Shown: in pieces, positions 1-6,176 of the stretch | Position numbering within the stretch: position 1 is the stretch's first letter | How the letters are laid out: each line of letters opens with the position of its first letter | NCBI GenBank assembly: GCA_020696885.1 | Contig: JAJFMS010000235.1 | Coordinates: forward strand, 1-6,784 | DNA from: Armatimonadota bacterium | GTDB taxonomy: Bacteria > Armatimonadota > SYMT01 | DNA: 6,784 bases | Reading direction: 5' to 3' | Translations under genes and position numbers: made by a program | The notes under the pieces: model-generated | Told to the model about the DNA's origin: nothing | Seen by the model: the letters and a program-made list of their open reading frames with translations, nothing else | Databases searched by the model: none

Positions 1-42
1 ACCGGCGGTGGGAAGATTCGACGCGGGCCTCCGCTGAGCCCT

Positions 43-46
43 CTAG
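43..46. repeat. Left target-site duplication CTAG
   Basis: CTAG directly outside the left inverted repeat matches the CTAG at 1337-1340. A 4-bp YTAR-type duplication is what IS701-family insertion produces. CTAG is itself a palindrome, so the assignment relies on both copies abutting the inverted repeats. Confidence 0.85.
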
Positions 47-63
47 TACTACAGCTGCAGATC
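47..63 (+). repeat. Left terminal inverted repeat of the IS
   Basis: TACTACAGCTGCAGATC at the left end matches the reverse complement of 1320-1336 at 14 of 17 positions, with mismatches at repeat positions 9, 12 and 14. It is the likely transposase binding and cleavage end. Confidence 0.88.
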
Positions 64-94
64 GTGGGTAAAGAGGCTCCGGAGGATCGGAGTC

Positions 95-1334
95 ATGTGC
101 AAAGGAGCCTCGGCCATAGTGCCGGATGCCGCTACCGCCACGATCTTGGCGCAAGGGTGGGAAGTCCTGGAGACGTTGTGCCGCCGGGTGGACCGCCACA
201 TCCGTCGACCCGAAGTGCGACGCCACGTGCGGCACTACCTGTCCGCGCTCTTGGCGCCGGTACCGCGGAAGAACGGCTGGCAGGTGGCAGAGCAAGTAGG
301 TGATCCGCGGCCGTATGGTATCCAGCGAGTTCTGAATGGCGCTGCCTGGGATGCCGACCGGGTGCGCGATGATCTCCAGGCTTATGTCAAAGAGCACCTC
401 GGGCATCCGGAAGCCGTGTTGGTCCTCGATGAAACGGGCTTTCTCAAGAAGGGGCAACAATCCGTGGGGGTCCAGCGCCAATACAGTGGGACGGCGGGGC
501 GCATCGAGAACTGCCAGATCGGTGTGTTCCTCGCTTATGCGAGCCCCTACGGGCGCACCTTCCTGGATCGGGTCCTGTATCTGCCCAAAGTCTGGACGGA
601 CGATCCCGCACGCTGTGCGGCGGCCGGCGTCCCGGCCGACATCGAGTTTGCCACCAAACCGCAACTGGCGCGCCAACTGCTCGTGCGGGCTCGGGAGGCG
701 GGAAGTGCCGGCCGCTTGGGTCACGGCGGATGCGGTCTACGGCGGGGATCGCCGCCTGCGCCGGTGGTTGGAAGACCAGAAACAGGCATTCGTGCTCGAA
801 ATCGCCTCGGCCCGGATGGCCGGGTTGGGAGCATGCGCTGCTCGTCCGGCGCAGCCTCCACGACCCCGAAGAGTTAGCCTATTACGTCGTCTTCGCACCG
901 GCGGGGACGCCGCTCACGACGCTGGTGCAGGTGGCGGGGACCCGCTGGAGTATTGAAGAGACCTTCGAAACCGCAAAGGGAGAGGTCGGATTGGACCAGT
1001 ACGAGGTGCGGAAGTGGCACGCCTGGCATCGGTTCATCACCCTAGCCATGCTGGCGCATGCGTATCTCGCGGTGTTACGCGCCCAGGCCCACGCCGCCGA
1101 AAAAGGGGGGACCCGGTAGCAACCAGGTCCCGGAAGACCCAGCAATGGATCGAGTTGTTGCCACTGACGCTGCCGGAGGTCCGCCGGCTACTCCAAGGGA
1201 TCGTTTGGCAAGCAGGGCCGCCGGGCAAACTACTGCTGGCCTGGTCCGTCTGGCGTCGGCAACACCAAGCACTAGCCCGACGCTACCATTACCAAAAGCG
1301 CAAGGGCCGCGCCAGCCCTGATGTCCAACTGTAG
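95..1334 (+). pseudogene. IS701-family DDE transposase, three frame disruptions
   Basis: Start ATG at 95 follows a strong Shine-Dalgarno GGAGGA (81-86) by 8 bases. The first frame (95 to about 703, 203 residues) carries the family N-terminus and [13 protein letters not shown] with catalytic D112, then [20 protein letters not shown]. At about 701-704 (gggaag) one extra base moves the reading to the next frame, which continues [15 protein letters not shown] (second catalytic D at 729-731) up to FVLEIA near 806. Between about 800 and 823 the frame changes again to [20 protein letters not shown] and RWSIEETFE, with the catalytic E at 955-960, then [11 protein letters not shown]. Known relatives usually have some 50-60 residues between these two blocks, so an internal deletion is likely (family length from memory). 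A third change occurs at the A5G6 run 1100-1110; beyond it the family C-terminus LLPLTLPEVRRLL and HYQKRKG is read to the TAG at 1332-1334. All three DDE residues survive, but not in one frame. Confidence 0.9.
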
Positions 1335-1336
1335 TA
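1320..1336 (-). repeat. Right terminal inverted repeat of the IS
   Basis: Read on the minus strand this is TACTACAGTTGGACATC, matching the left end at 14 of 17 positions. The transposase stop codon lies within it. Confidence 0.88.
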
Positions 1337-1340
1337 CTAG
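1337..1340. repeat. Right target-site duplication CTAG
   Basis: CTAG immediately outside the right inverted repeat pairs with the copy at 43-46. Confidence 0.85.
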
Positions 1341-1341
1341 G

Positions 1342-1358
1342 CCGGCTGAAGCAGCCGG
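1342..1358. other. Hairpin next to the IS insertion site
   Basis: CCGGCT, a 5-base loop GAAGC, then AGCCGG: a perfect 6-bp stem beginning two bases after the right target duplication. No T-run follows on either strand, so it is not a canonical intrinsic terminator. It lies downstream of the minus-strand DUF1501 gene and might act as a transcript-end hairpin, or be a structural cue for insertion. The rest of the 1341-1523 spacer holds nothing I recognise apart from a short repeat-like stretch at 1485-1504. Confidence 0.55.
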
Positions 1359-1484
1359 ACTCCTGTCAAACTGGCGGTAGGTGGGCAAAAGGGCGAGGAC
1401 GGAGTTCGGCCATCGGCGTACCTCCGCGGCTAAGACTCCTTTGTCCCCACTTTGCGGCCCGCTGCGTCCTCCCATACGGGCAAG

Positions 1485-1504
1485 CTTGCGTCTCTGCGGT
1501 TAAC
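1485..1504 (-). repeat. Possible intergenic repeat fragment (GTTAACCGCAGAGACGC type)
   Basis: On the minus strand this reads GTTAACCGCAGAGACGCAAG. It resembles the ACCGCAGAGACGC-type intergenic sequence I recall from many environmental bacterial genomes. It is a single copy here, so calling it a repeat rests on memory, not on this window. Confidence 0.3.
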
Positions 1505-1523
1505 TCCCCCCAGGCGATCAGAT

Positions 1524-2972
1524 CTAGAACAGCTCGCGGATCGGCTCGCCGTTCTGGACGATGAAGATCGGCCGGCCGGAGTGGTCGTCGTAGGTGGCTT
1601 CGAGCGGCACGCCCATGTGGCGGTAGATCGTGGCGGCCAGGTCGCCGGGGGTCACCGGGCGCTCGGCGATGTCGCCGCCGTCCGGGTCGGTGGCGCCGAT
1701 CACCTGGCCGTGCTTCAGGCCGCCCCCGGCAAGTGCCATCGACATCACCACCGCCCAGTGGTCCCGGCCGTCGAACTTGGTCATGGACGGCGTGCGCCCG
1801 AACTCGCCCATGGCGATGACCAGCGTCTCATCCAGCAGGCCGCGCTCGCCCAGGTCGCTCACCAGCGTGGTGTACAGGTGATCGAACAGCGGGAGGAGCG
1901 GCTTCAGGCCGGAGGTGATACCGCCGTAGGGCGGGATGTTGTCGCCGTGGTTGTCCCAGGTGCCGGACGCCGTGTGGTAGCTGAGGTCCAGCGTCACGAA
2001 GCTGACGCCCGCTTCCACCAGCCGCCGTGCCAGCAGCGCCTGCTGGCACCAGAGGTGCTTGCCGTACCGCTGTCGCACCGCCTCCGGCTCCCGGGAGAGG
2101 TCGAACGCCTCGCGGGCACGGCCGCCCAGGAGCAGGTCCACCGCCCGCTGCCCGTACTTGTCCAGCGCCGCCACGTCCTCGCTGGTATCCGCCTCGCCGC
2201 GGAGGGCGTCGACCGCCTGCCGCAGCGACTGCCGGCGGCGGATCCGGTCCCCGTCCAGGCCGATCGGCAGGTGGAGCAGGTTCCCGCCCGCGATCTTGCC
2301 CGAGTCGTTGCCCACCAGGTCATACACCGGCAGTCGGGCGGCCTCGTTGCCGATGAACGGGTCGTACTGCTTCCCGAGGTAGCCGCCGAAGGCGAGGTGG
2401 GAGTCGGAGCGCTTGAACGCCACATAGGGCGGCATCGCGGGGTGGTTCGGGCCGCGGTGCCGGGCGCAGATCGCGCCGATGGCCGGGTAGCTGCGCGCTT
2501 CCGGGTTAGTGCGGGCCTCGGCGCGGACGTCGCCGGTCTGGAACACGGTGTTCGGCTCGTGGTTGGAGTTCCGAGCGTTGACGGAGCGGATCAGGGTGAA
2601 CCGGTCCAGCATCCCGGCCATCAGCGGGAGGTGCTCGCAGATCCGCACGCCCGGCAGCCGGGTGGGGATGGTGCCGAACGGTCCCCGGTTCTCCAACGGC
2701 CGGTCCGGCTTCGGGTCCCAGGTGTCCAGGTGGCTGGGGCCGCCGGTCATCCAGAGCAGGATGACGCTCCGATTACCCGGCAGCGACTTCCCCCGCGCGG
2801 CCGCCTCCGCGCGCTGCTGCAGCAGGCCGGGAAGGGTGAGCCCTGCCATGCCGGCCAGCCCGGCCTTGAGCATGTTCCGCCGCGACCGGACTACCAGGCC
2901 CTCCGGCTCGAGGGCGTTGAGGTGGGAAAAAGCGTGCGCGTGTCGATGCGAGGTGGAAACCGGAAGCGCCAT
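1524..2972 (-). CDS. DUF1501 family Tat-exported protein
   Basis: 482 residues, full length for DUF1501 (PF07394), a family assigned to the alkaline-phosphatase-like/sulfatase-like fold. No substrate is firmly established. A twin-arginine signal is visible: SRRNMLKAG at 30-38, then a hydrophobic stretch (about 38-51) and AEAAA near 55-59 as a possible cleavage region. Family motifs occur in order: GGPSHLDTWDPKP (77-89), NARNSNHEP (132-140), TWDNHGDN (338-345), GEFGRTP (389-395) and GRDHW (402-406). The conserved D and H residues are candidate metal ligands by analogy with the superfamily. The start is supported by GGAGGG (complement of 2977-2982) four bases upstream. The n-region before the twin arginine is unusually long (30 residues, with histidines at 9, 11, 13 and 17). 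In planctomycetes DUF1501 genes often sit beside a DUF1549/DUF1553 gene; none is present here. The upstream neighbour is a small unrecognised gene on the same strand, 79 bases away. Confidence 0.93.
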   Translation of the reverse strand: MALPVSTSHRHAHAFSHLNALEPEGLVVRSRRNMLKAGLAGMAGLTLPGLLQQRAEAAARGKSLPGNRSVILLWMTGGPSHLDTWDPKPDRPLENRGPFGTIPTRLPGVRICEHLPLMAGMLDRFTLIRSVNARNSNHEPNTVFQTGDVRAEARTNPEARSYPAIGAICARHRGPNHPAMPPYVAFKRSDSHLAFGGYLGKQYDPFIGNEAARLPVYDLVGNDSGKIAGGNLLHLPIGLDGDRIRRRQSLRQAVDALRGEADTSEDVAALDKYGQRAVDLLLGGRAREAFDLSREPEAVRQRYGKHLWCQQALLARRLVEAGVSFVTLDLSYHTASGTWDNHGDNIPPYGGITSGLKPLLPLFDHLYTTLVSDLGERGLLDETLVIAMGEFGRTPSMTKFDGRDHWAVVMSMALAGGGLKHGQVIGATDPDGGDIAERPVTPGDLAATIYRHMGVPLEATYDDHSGRPIFIVQNGEPIRELF

Positions 2973-3051
2973 GATGCCCTCCGCTATAGAGACCCAAGAG
3001 GTGCGACACCCGCCAGGCGGCGCGGTTGCGGCGTCTCTGCCGGGGGAGGGC

Positions 3052-3339
3052 TCACTCGTCGTCCAGGAGCTCTCCGTTCCAGTCTCGCATCAGGGCGAGC
3101 ACCTCTTGCAGCGCGGACTCCAGGCGCTGCGCGGCGGCCTCATCACGCTCCGTCAGCCCGGACTCCAGCGGCTCCAGCGTGAACCGGGCGCGGTGGCCCT
3201 CGGTCTTCAACACCTGCAGCTCCCAGCCGGCCTCAGGGTCGTCCGGGTCTTCCCAGGTCAGGTACGCAGTGCCGGTGCTGCCGTCGCGGGTAAACCGCCA
3301 CCCCCGCGCGCCCAATTCTGCCAGGCGGTCTGCCGTCAT
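3052..3339 (-). CDS. Small hypothetical protein upstream of DUF1501 gene
   Basis: I do not recognise this family. The 95-residue protein starts MTADRLAELGARGW and ends DWNGELLDDE. It is acidic, has no signal peptide, membrane segment or cysteine, and looks cytosolic. The first part (about 12-52) alternates in a way that suggests beta strands (WRFTRDG, TAYLTWE, WELQVLK, ARFTLEP). Residues about 58-87 (TERDEAAAQRLESALQEVLALM) look like a single amphipathic helix. The frame stays open upstream to 3501, but that part overlaps intergenic heptamer repeats and reads like non-coding sequence, so the ATG at 3337-3339 is chosen. GGGAG (complement of 3351-3355) lies 11 bases upstream, a slightly long spacing. 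It precedes the DUF1501 gene on the same strand and may share its transcript. Function unknown. Confidence 0.7.
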   Translation of the reverse strand: MTADRLAELGARGWRFTRDGSTGTAYLTWEDPDDPEAGWELQVLKTEGHRARFTLEPLESGLTERDEAAAQRLESALQEVLALMRDWNGELLDDE

Positions 3340-3467
3340 CCGTTGCCATGCTCCCGCCGGGCCTCTATAGCCGCGCCCGGCCTCGCGGTAAAACAGAGCC
3401 CGCCAGAGGGGTAGCCTTGACGATCCGGGCCACCAGGCATCCTGGCGGGCGCGGGCTACTCGGGAGC

Positions 3468-3488
3468 GCGTGATGCGTAGTCCGTAAT
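3468..3488 (-). repeat. Heptamer repeat cluster, left arm (3 units)
   Basis: Three consecutive heptamers, GCGTGAT, GCGTAGT and CCGTAAT. They are the reverse complement of the TTACGNN-type units at 3513-3540, so the cluster lies in the opposite orientation. Positions 3469-3489 pair with 3518-3538 at 19 of 21 positions. Confidence 0.75.
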
Positions 3489-3512
3489 GCCCACCGAGCA
3501 AGGGCGGCCCCC

Positions 3513-3540
3513 TTACGCATTACGGATTACGCATTACGAG
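3513..3540 (+). repeat. Heptamer repeat cluster, right arm (4 units)
   Basis: Four consecutive heptamers TTACGCA, TTACGGA, TTACGCA, TTACGAG in exact register. It forms the right arm of an inverted repeat with 3469-3489, separated by a 28-base GC-rich spacer. Similar ATTACGC-type sequences occur between genes of many bacteria; heptanucleotide tandem repeats are classically known in cyanobacteria as STRR. Confidence 0.8.
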
Positions 3541-3610
3541 CCATCCGCTCGTTCGCCGCCGTTCTCGCAGGCTGCCCGGATCATGGAACACATCCTCGCG
3601 AGGGCCTGCG

Positions 3611-3639
3611 TCTACACCCGTGCCACCGTGCAGTATACT
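3611..3639 (+). promoter_or_regulatory. Sigma70-like promoter candidate
   Basis: TCTACA at 3611-3616 (4 of 6 to TTGACA) is separated by exactly 17 bases from TATACT at 3634-3639 (5 of 6 to TATAAT). It stands out in this GC-rich region and faces the antiporter unit. Transcription would begin near 3646, almost on the ATG at 3647, so that ORF would be leaderless or the promoter would serve mainly the genes from 4103 onward. Confidence 0.45.
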
Positions 3640-3646
3640 GGAGGTA

Positions 3647-4000
3647 ATGCACCTCTTGCTCGTGTTCGTGTTGTGGCTCTGCTGCCCGGCTGCCTGGCCG
3701 GGGCCAACCGGCCACGGCTCCGCACGATCCACCGCGGCGCGCTCGAGCCGTTCCGTGGCTGGCCGGGTAGGGCGTCCGCGACCGACGGCTCCCACGCCGG
3801 AGCGGCTGTGCGCCGAGCCGGTGGCGCGACCCGCGTGCACCAGCGGCGCCTTACGGCTGCTTCTCGGCCTACCGCCCCGCGAAGCGCCGTCGCTGCAGCC
3901 GCCTCCTACCGTCAGGGAACGCCTGCGCACCTCAGACGGCGCTTCTGCCGAGTTCTTCGCCTCGACCTCCTCCCGCGGACCGCCTTCGCAGCCGGGTTAG
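3647..4000 (+). CDS. Doubtful small ORF with signal-peptide-like N-terminus
   Basis: A 117-residue frame beginning MHLLLVFVLWLCCPAAWPG, a hydrophobic run followed by small residues and prolines that resembles a signal peptide, although no basic residue precedes the hydrophobic core. The rest is rich in Pro, Arg, Ser and Ala with two more cysteines (LCAEP, ACTSG) and no domain I recognise. GGAGG (3640-3644) sits only two bases before the ATG, too close for normal use. Third-position G+C is somewhat raised by eye, which is weak support in DNA this rich in GC. It lies in the same direction as, and 102 bases before, the zinc-ribbon gene. It could equally be untranslated leader of the antiporter transcript. 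Confidence 0.38.
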   Translation: MHLLLVFVLWLCCPAAWPGPTGHGSARSTAARSSRSVAGRVGRPRPTAPTPERLCAEPVARPACTSGALRLLLGLPPREAPSLQPPPTVRERLRTSDGASAEFFASTSSRGPPSQPG

Positions 4001-4060
4001 TGCTATCGAGAGGCAGCGGACGACCTACCGGTTGCTCCGGTGCCTGACCGCACCCATCCC

Positions 4061-4081
4061 CGCCGGCGAGCACCGCCGGCG
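4061..4081. other. Strong hairpin before the zinc-ribbon gene
   Basis: CGCCGGCG, loop AGCAC, CGCCGGCG: a perfect 8-bp GC stem ending 21 bases before the GTG start at 4103. No T-run follows, so it is not an ordinary terminator. If transcribed from 3646 it would sit in the leader just upstream of the ribosome binding site, where it could influence read-through or translation; that role is inference. Confidence 0.5.
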
Positions 4082-4102
4082 CCGCGAGAAGAGGAAAAGC
4101 GC

Positions 4103-4273
4103 GTGAATCCCTACACCTGGATCATCGCCCACACCGTGGGCAGAAGTCTCATCCGGGAATGCCGCCATTGCCGGCATCACCAGGCCGTGACCCGAGAGCA
4201 GCTTCGAGACACCGTGCAGTGCGCCAAGTGCGGTGCCGCCATTCCGCCGCCCGGCAGGAGCAGCGGCCCATGA
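4103..4273 (+). CDS. Small zinc-ribbon-like protein coupled to antiporter
   Basis: A 56-residue protein starting at GTG, with GAGG at 4091-4094 eight bases upstream. It begins VNPYTWIIAHTVGRSLIREC. Two CxxC pairs are present, C20-R-H-C23 and C40-A-K-C43, spaced 16 residues apart and followed by GAA. This is the pattern of a small treble-clef or zinc-ribbon fold that would bind one metal ion, probably zinc. Histidines around the first pair (H22, H25, H26) could also be ligands. There is no membrane segment. Its stop overlaps the antiporter start as ATGA (4270-4273), so the two are very likely co-transcribed and translationally coupled. The frame is open further upstream to a GTG at 4040, but that part has no ribosome site. 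I do not recognise a named family; a role in sensing or regulating the transporter is only suggested by position. Confidence 0.72.
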   Translation: MNPYTWIIAHTVGRSLIRECRHCRHHQAVTREQLRDTVQCAKCGAAIPPPGRSSGP

Positions 4274-5982
4274 ACGAGCACGATTTCATCGTCAACCTGG
4301 CCGTCGCCTTGCTGGCCGCGGCGATCGGCGGGCTGGTCGCCCGCCTGCTCAAGCTCCCGGTGCTGGTGGGCTACCTGGCGGCCGGAGTACTGGTGGGGCC
4401 GCACACTCCAGGCGTAACGGCGAACGCGGAAGCCGTGCACGCGGTGGCCAAGCTCGGCGTGGCCCTGCTGATCTTCGCCATCGGCGTCCAGTTCCACCTG
4501 AAAGAGATGCTGGCGATCCGCAAAATCGCCCTGGTGGGCGGCGGCATCCAGATCCTCGGCACCATCGCCCTCGGGTGGCTGGTGGGCGTGTGGCTGGGCT
4601 GGGGGCATTACGGCGGCGCCTTCCTGGGCTGCGCGCTCGCGCTCTCGTCCACGGCGGTCATGATGCGCCTGCTGGAAGAGCGCGGGGAGCTGGGCACGAG
4701 CCATGCCACCGCGATGCTCGGGATCCTGGTGGTGCAGGACCTGGCGGTAGTACTGATGATGGCGCTGCTGCCCGCCGCGGCGCAAATCTCCGAGGGGGGC
4801 GCCGGAGCCCTGGCCGGCGTGGGCCTCTCGATCCTCCGCGCGATCGTGCTGGTCGCCGCCGCGCTGCTGCTCGCGTCCCGGGGGGTGCCGTGGCTGCTGG
4901 AGCGCGCCGCGCGGGCCGGGTCACAGGAGCTGTTCCTCATCATCGTGGTCTGCGTCTGCCTTGGAGCCGCGTACCTCGCCCAGCTCAACGGCCTCTCGCT
5001 AGAGCTTGGCGCGTTCCTGGCGGGCCTGGTGATCTCTGAGAGTGACTATGCGCAGGAGGTGTTCTCGCAGATCCGGCCGCTGCGGGACCTGTTCGCCTCC
5101 CTTTTCTTCGTCTCCATCGGGATGCTGCTGGAGCCGGCCATCGTGGCCCAGCACGCACCCGCCGTGGCGGCCGTGGTCGTGACCATCGTCGTCGGGAAAT
5201 CGATCCTCGCCGTGGGCGCGCTGTTCGCGGCGGGGACGCACGGCCGGACGGCGCTGCTCGCCGGGCTCGGCCTGGCACAGATCGGCGAGTTCTCATTCGT
5301 ACTGGCGTCCGTGGGCACGGACCGGAAGCTGATCCCGGACTTCGAGGCCGGCGTCATCCTCGCCGCTGCCCTGATCTCGATCCTGCTCACCCCGTTCGTG
5401 TACGGCGCGGCGCCGGCGATCTACCGGGCCGCGAACCGCGTTCCGGCGCTGGCGCGGCTGATGAACCGGCGTCAGGAGTCCGGCCTGGGGCACGGCGAAG
5501 AGCCGGAGCCGATCCGGGCCGTGATCCTGGGCTGCGGACGGGTGGGCAAGCACGTGTCCCAGGCCCTCAGCTCTACTGGCGTGCGGCACGTGGTAGTAGA
5601 CTACGAGGCCGCCGTAATCAAGCGTCTCCGCGGCGTGGGCATCCCGGTGGTCTTCGGCGACGCGACCTCCGAGGTGGTGCTTCGCGAGGCGCTGACGCCC
5701 GGAGTGGAGCTGGCGGTGGTGGCGCTTCCCGAGGCCAGCATGACCCCGATCGCGGTGCGGGCGCTCAAGCGGTTGAAGCCGGAACTCCCGATCATCGCGC
5801 GCGTCCACCGCGGCACCTCCATCCCGCGCGTCCGGGCGGCCGGCGCGGACGAGGTGATCCACGCCGAGTTCGAAGCGGCCACCGCCATCATCCGGCACGG
5901 TCTGGCGCGGCTCGGAGTACCGGAGGCAGAGACGGAAGCCCACGTCAGCCTCATCCGCGCGCACCGGTACCGCAGCGATTGA
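4270..5982 (+). CDS. YbaL/KefB-type cation:proton antiporter with TrkA-N domain
   Basis: A 570-residue integral membrane protein of the monovalent cation:proton antiporter-2 (CPA2) family, expected to exchange K+ (or Na+) for H+ across the inner membrane. The membrane domain (about 5-390) has some twelve hydrophobic segments with family motifs: LPVLVGYLAAGVLVGP (29-44), LALSSTAVMMRLLEERGE (123-140), VVQDLAV with D157 (154-160), LELGAFLAGLVISE (244-257), SLFFVSIGM (277-285) and LAQIGEFSFVLA (335-346). A cytosolic TrkA-N/RCK domain follows (about 415-535): GCGRVG (421-426) is the nucleotide-binding glycine motif, D444 closes the second strand, and GDAT (463-466) is present. No separate TrkA-C domain follows. 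Length and arrangement are closest to E. coli YbaL, and the true ion is not shown by sequence. The ATG at 4270 has AGGAG (4256-4260) nine bases upstream; the longer open frame from 4159 would add a non-membrane, Arg-rich extension and is rejected. Confidence 0.94.
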   Translation: MNEHDFIVNLAVALLAAAIGGLVARLLKLPVLVGYLAAGVLVGPHTPGVTANAEAVHAVAKLGVALLIFAIGVQFHLKEMLAIRKIALVGGGIQILGTIALGWLVGVWLGWGHYGGAFLGCALALSSTAVMMRLLEERGELGTSHATAMLGILVVQDLAVVLMMALLPAAAQISEGGAGALAGVGLSILRAIVLVAAALLLASRGVPWLLERAARAGSQELFLIIVVCVCLGAAYLAQLNGLSLELGAFLAGLVISESDYAQEVFSQIRPLRDLFASLFFVSIGMLLEPAIVAQHAPAVAAVVVTIVVGKSILAVGALFAAGTHGRTALLAGLGLAQIGEFSFVLASVGTDRKLIPDFEAGVILAAALISILLTPFVYGAAPAIYRAANRVPALARLMNRRQESGLGHGEEPEPIRAVILGCGRVGKHVSQALSSTGVRHVVVDYEAAVIKRLRGVGIPVVFGDATSEVVLREALTPGVELAVVALPEASMTPIAVRALKRLKPELPIIARVHRGTSIPRVRAAGADEVIHAEFEAATAIIRHGLARLGVPEAETEAHVSLIRAHRYRSD

Positions 5983-6176
5983 GGGCGCGGAGAGCTGCCC
6001 GCGAAACACGCGAGAGGACGCGAACAGGGGAAGGCCTCCCAAGAAAACTCTAGTGAGTAAGGTCGTCCTTGTGGCACGAGCCGGAGCCGGAAGAGAACAC
6101 ATCCTCCGGCGCCGGGGCGGCGCCAATGTGAAGCCCCCGAGACCGGCCGGGCACCCCCTGGGTGGCGGCTCGCAGG

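Larger units (their letters stand above)
47..1336 (+). mobile_element. IS701-family insertion sequence, transposase broken
   Basis: A 1290-bp element bounded by imperfect 17-bp terminal inverted repeats (14 of 17 positions match, outer eight TACTACAG identical). It is flanked on both sides by CTAG and contains one transposase reading frame that fills almost the whole element. The transposase translation carries IS701-family DDE signatures. A 4-bp duplication at a YTAR-type site is the known habit of this family, so the ends are well supported. The stop codon of the transposase (1332-1334) lies inside the right repeat, a compact arrangement. The intact duplication shows that both ends are original and that the damage is internal. 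The copy is probably non-autonomous because the transposase frame is disrupted, but its ends could still be used by a related active transposase elsewhere in the genome. Confidence 0.93.
3340..3646. other. Intergenic region between divergent units
   Basis: About 307 bases between the minus-strand pair and the plus-strand unit. It holds a small imperfect hairpin at 3433-3445 (CCAGG, CAT, CCTGG), the two opposed heptamer clusters at 3468-3488 and 3513-3540, and a plus-strand promoter-like sequence at 3611-3639. I see no gene in it and no clear promoter for the minus-strand pair. Confidence 0.6.

Noticed and set aside
1452..3182. A 576-residue plus-strand open frame antisense to the DUF1501 gene
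   Set aside because: It mirrors the codon pattern of the minus-strand gene, has no recognisable domain, and reads as Arg/Ala/Val-rich low-complexity protein typical of GC-rich antisense frames.
3433..3445. Hairpin CCAGG-CAT-CCTGG
   Set aside because: A five-bp stem with a three-base loop and no T-run is expected by chance in this composition.
4159..4269. Longer antiporter start giving a 37-residue Arg-rich extension
   Set aside because: The extension overlaps the zinc-ribbon gene in another frame, is unlike CPA2 N-termini, and the ATG at 4270 has a good ribosome site and starts right before the first membrane segment.
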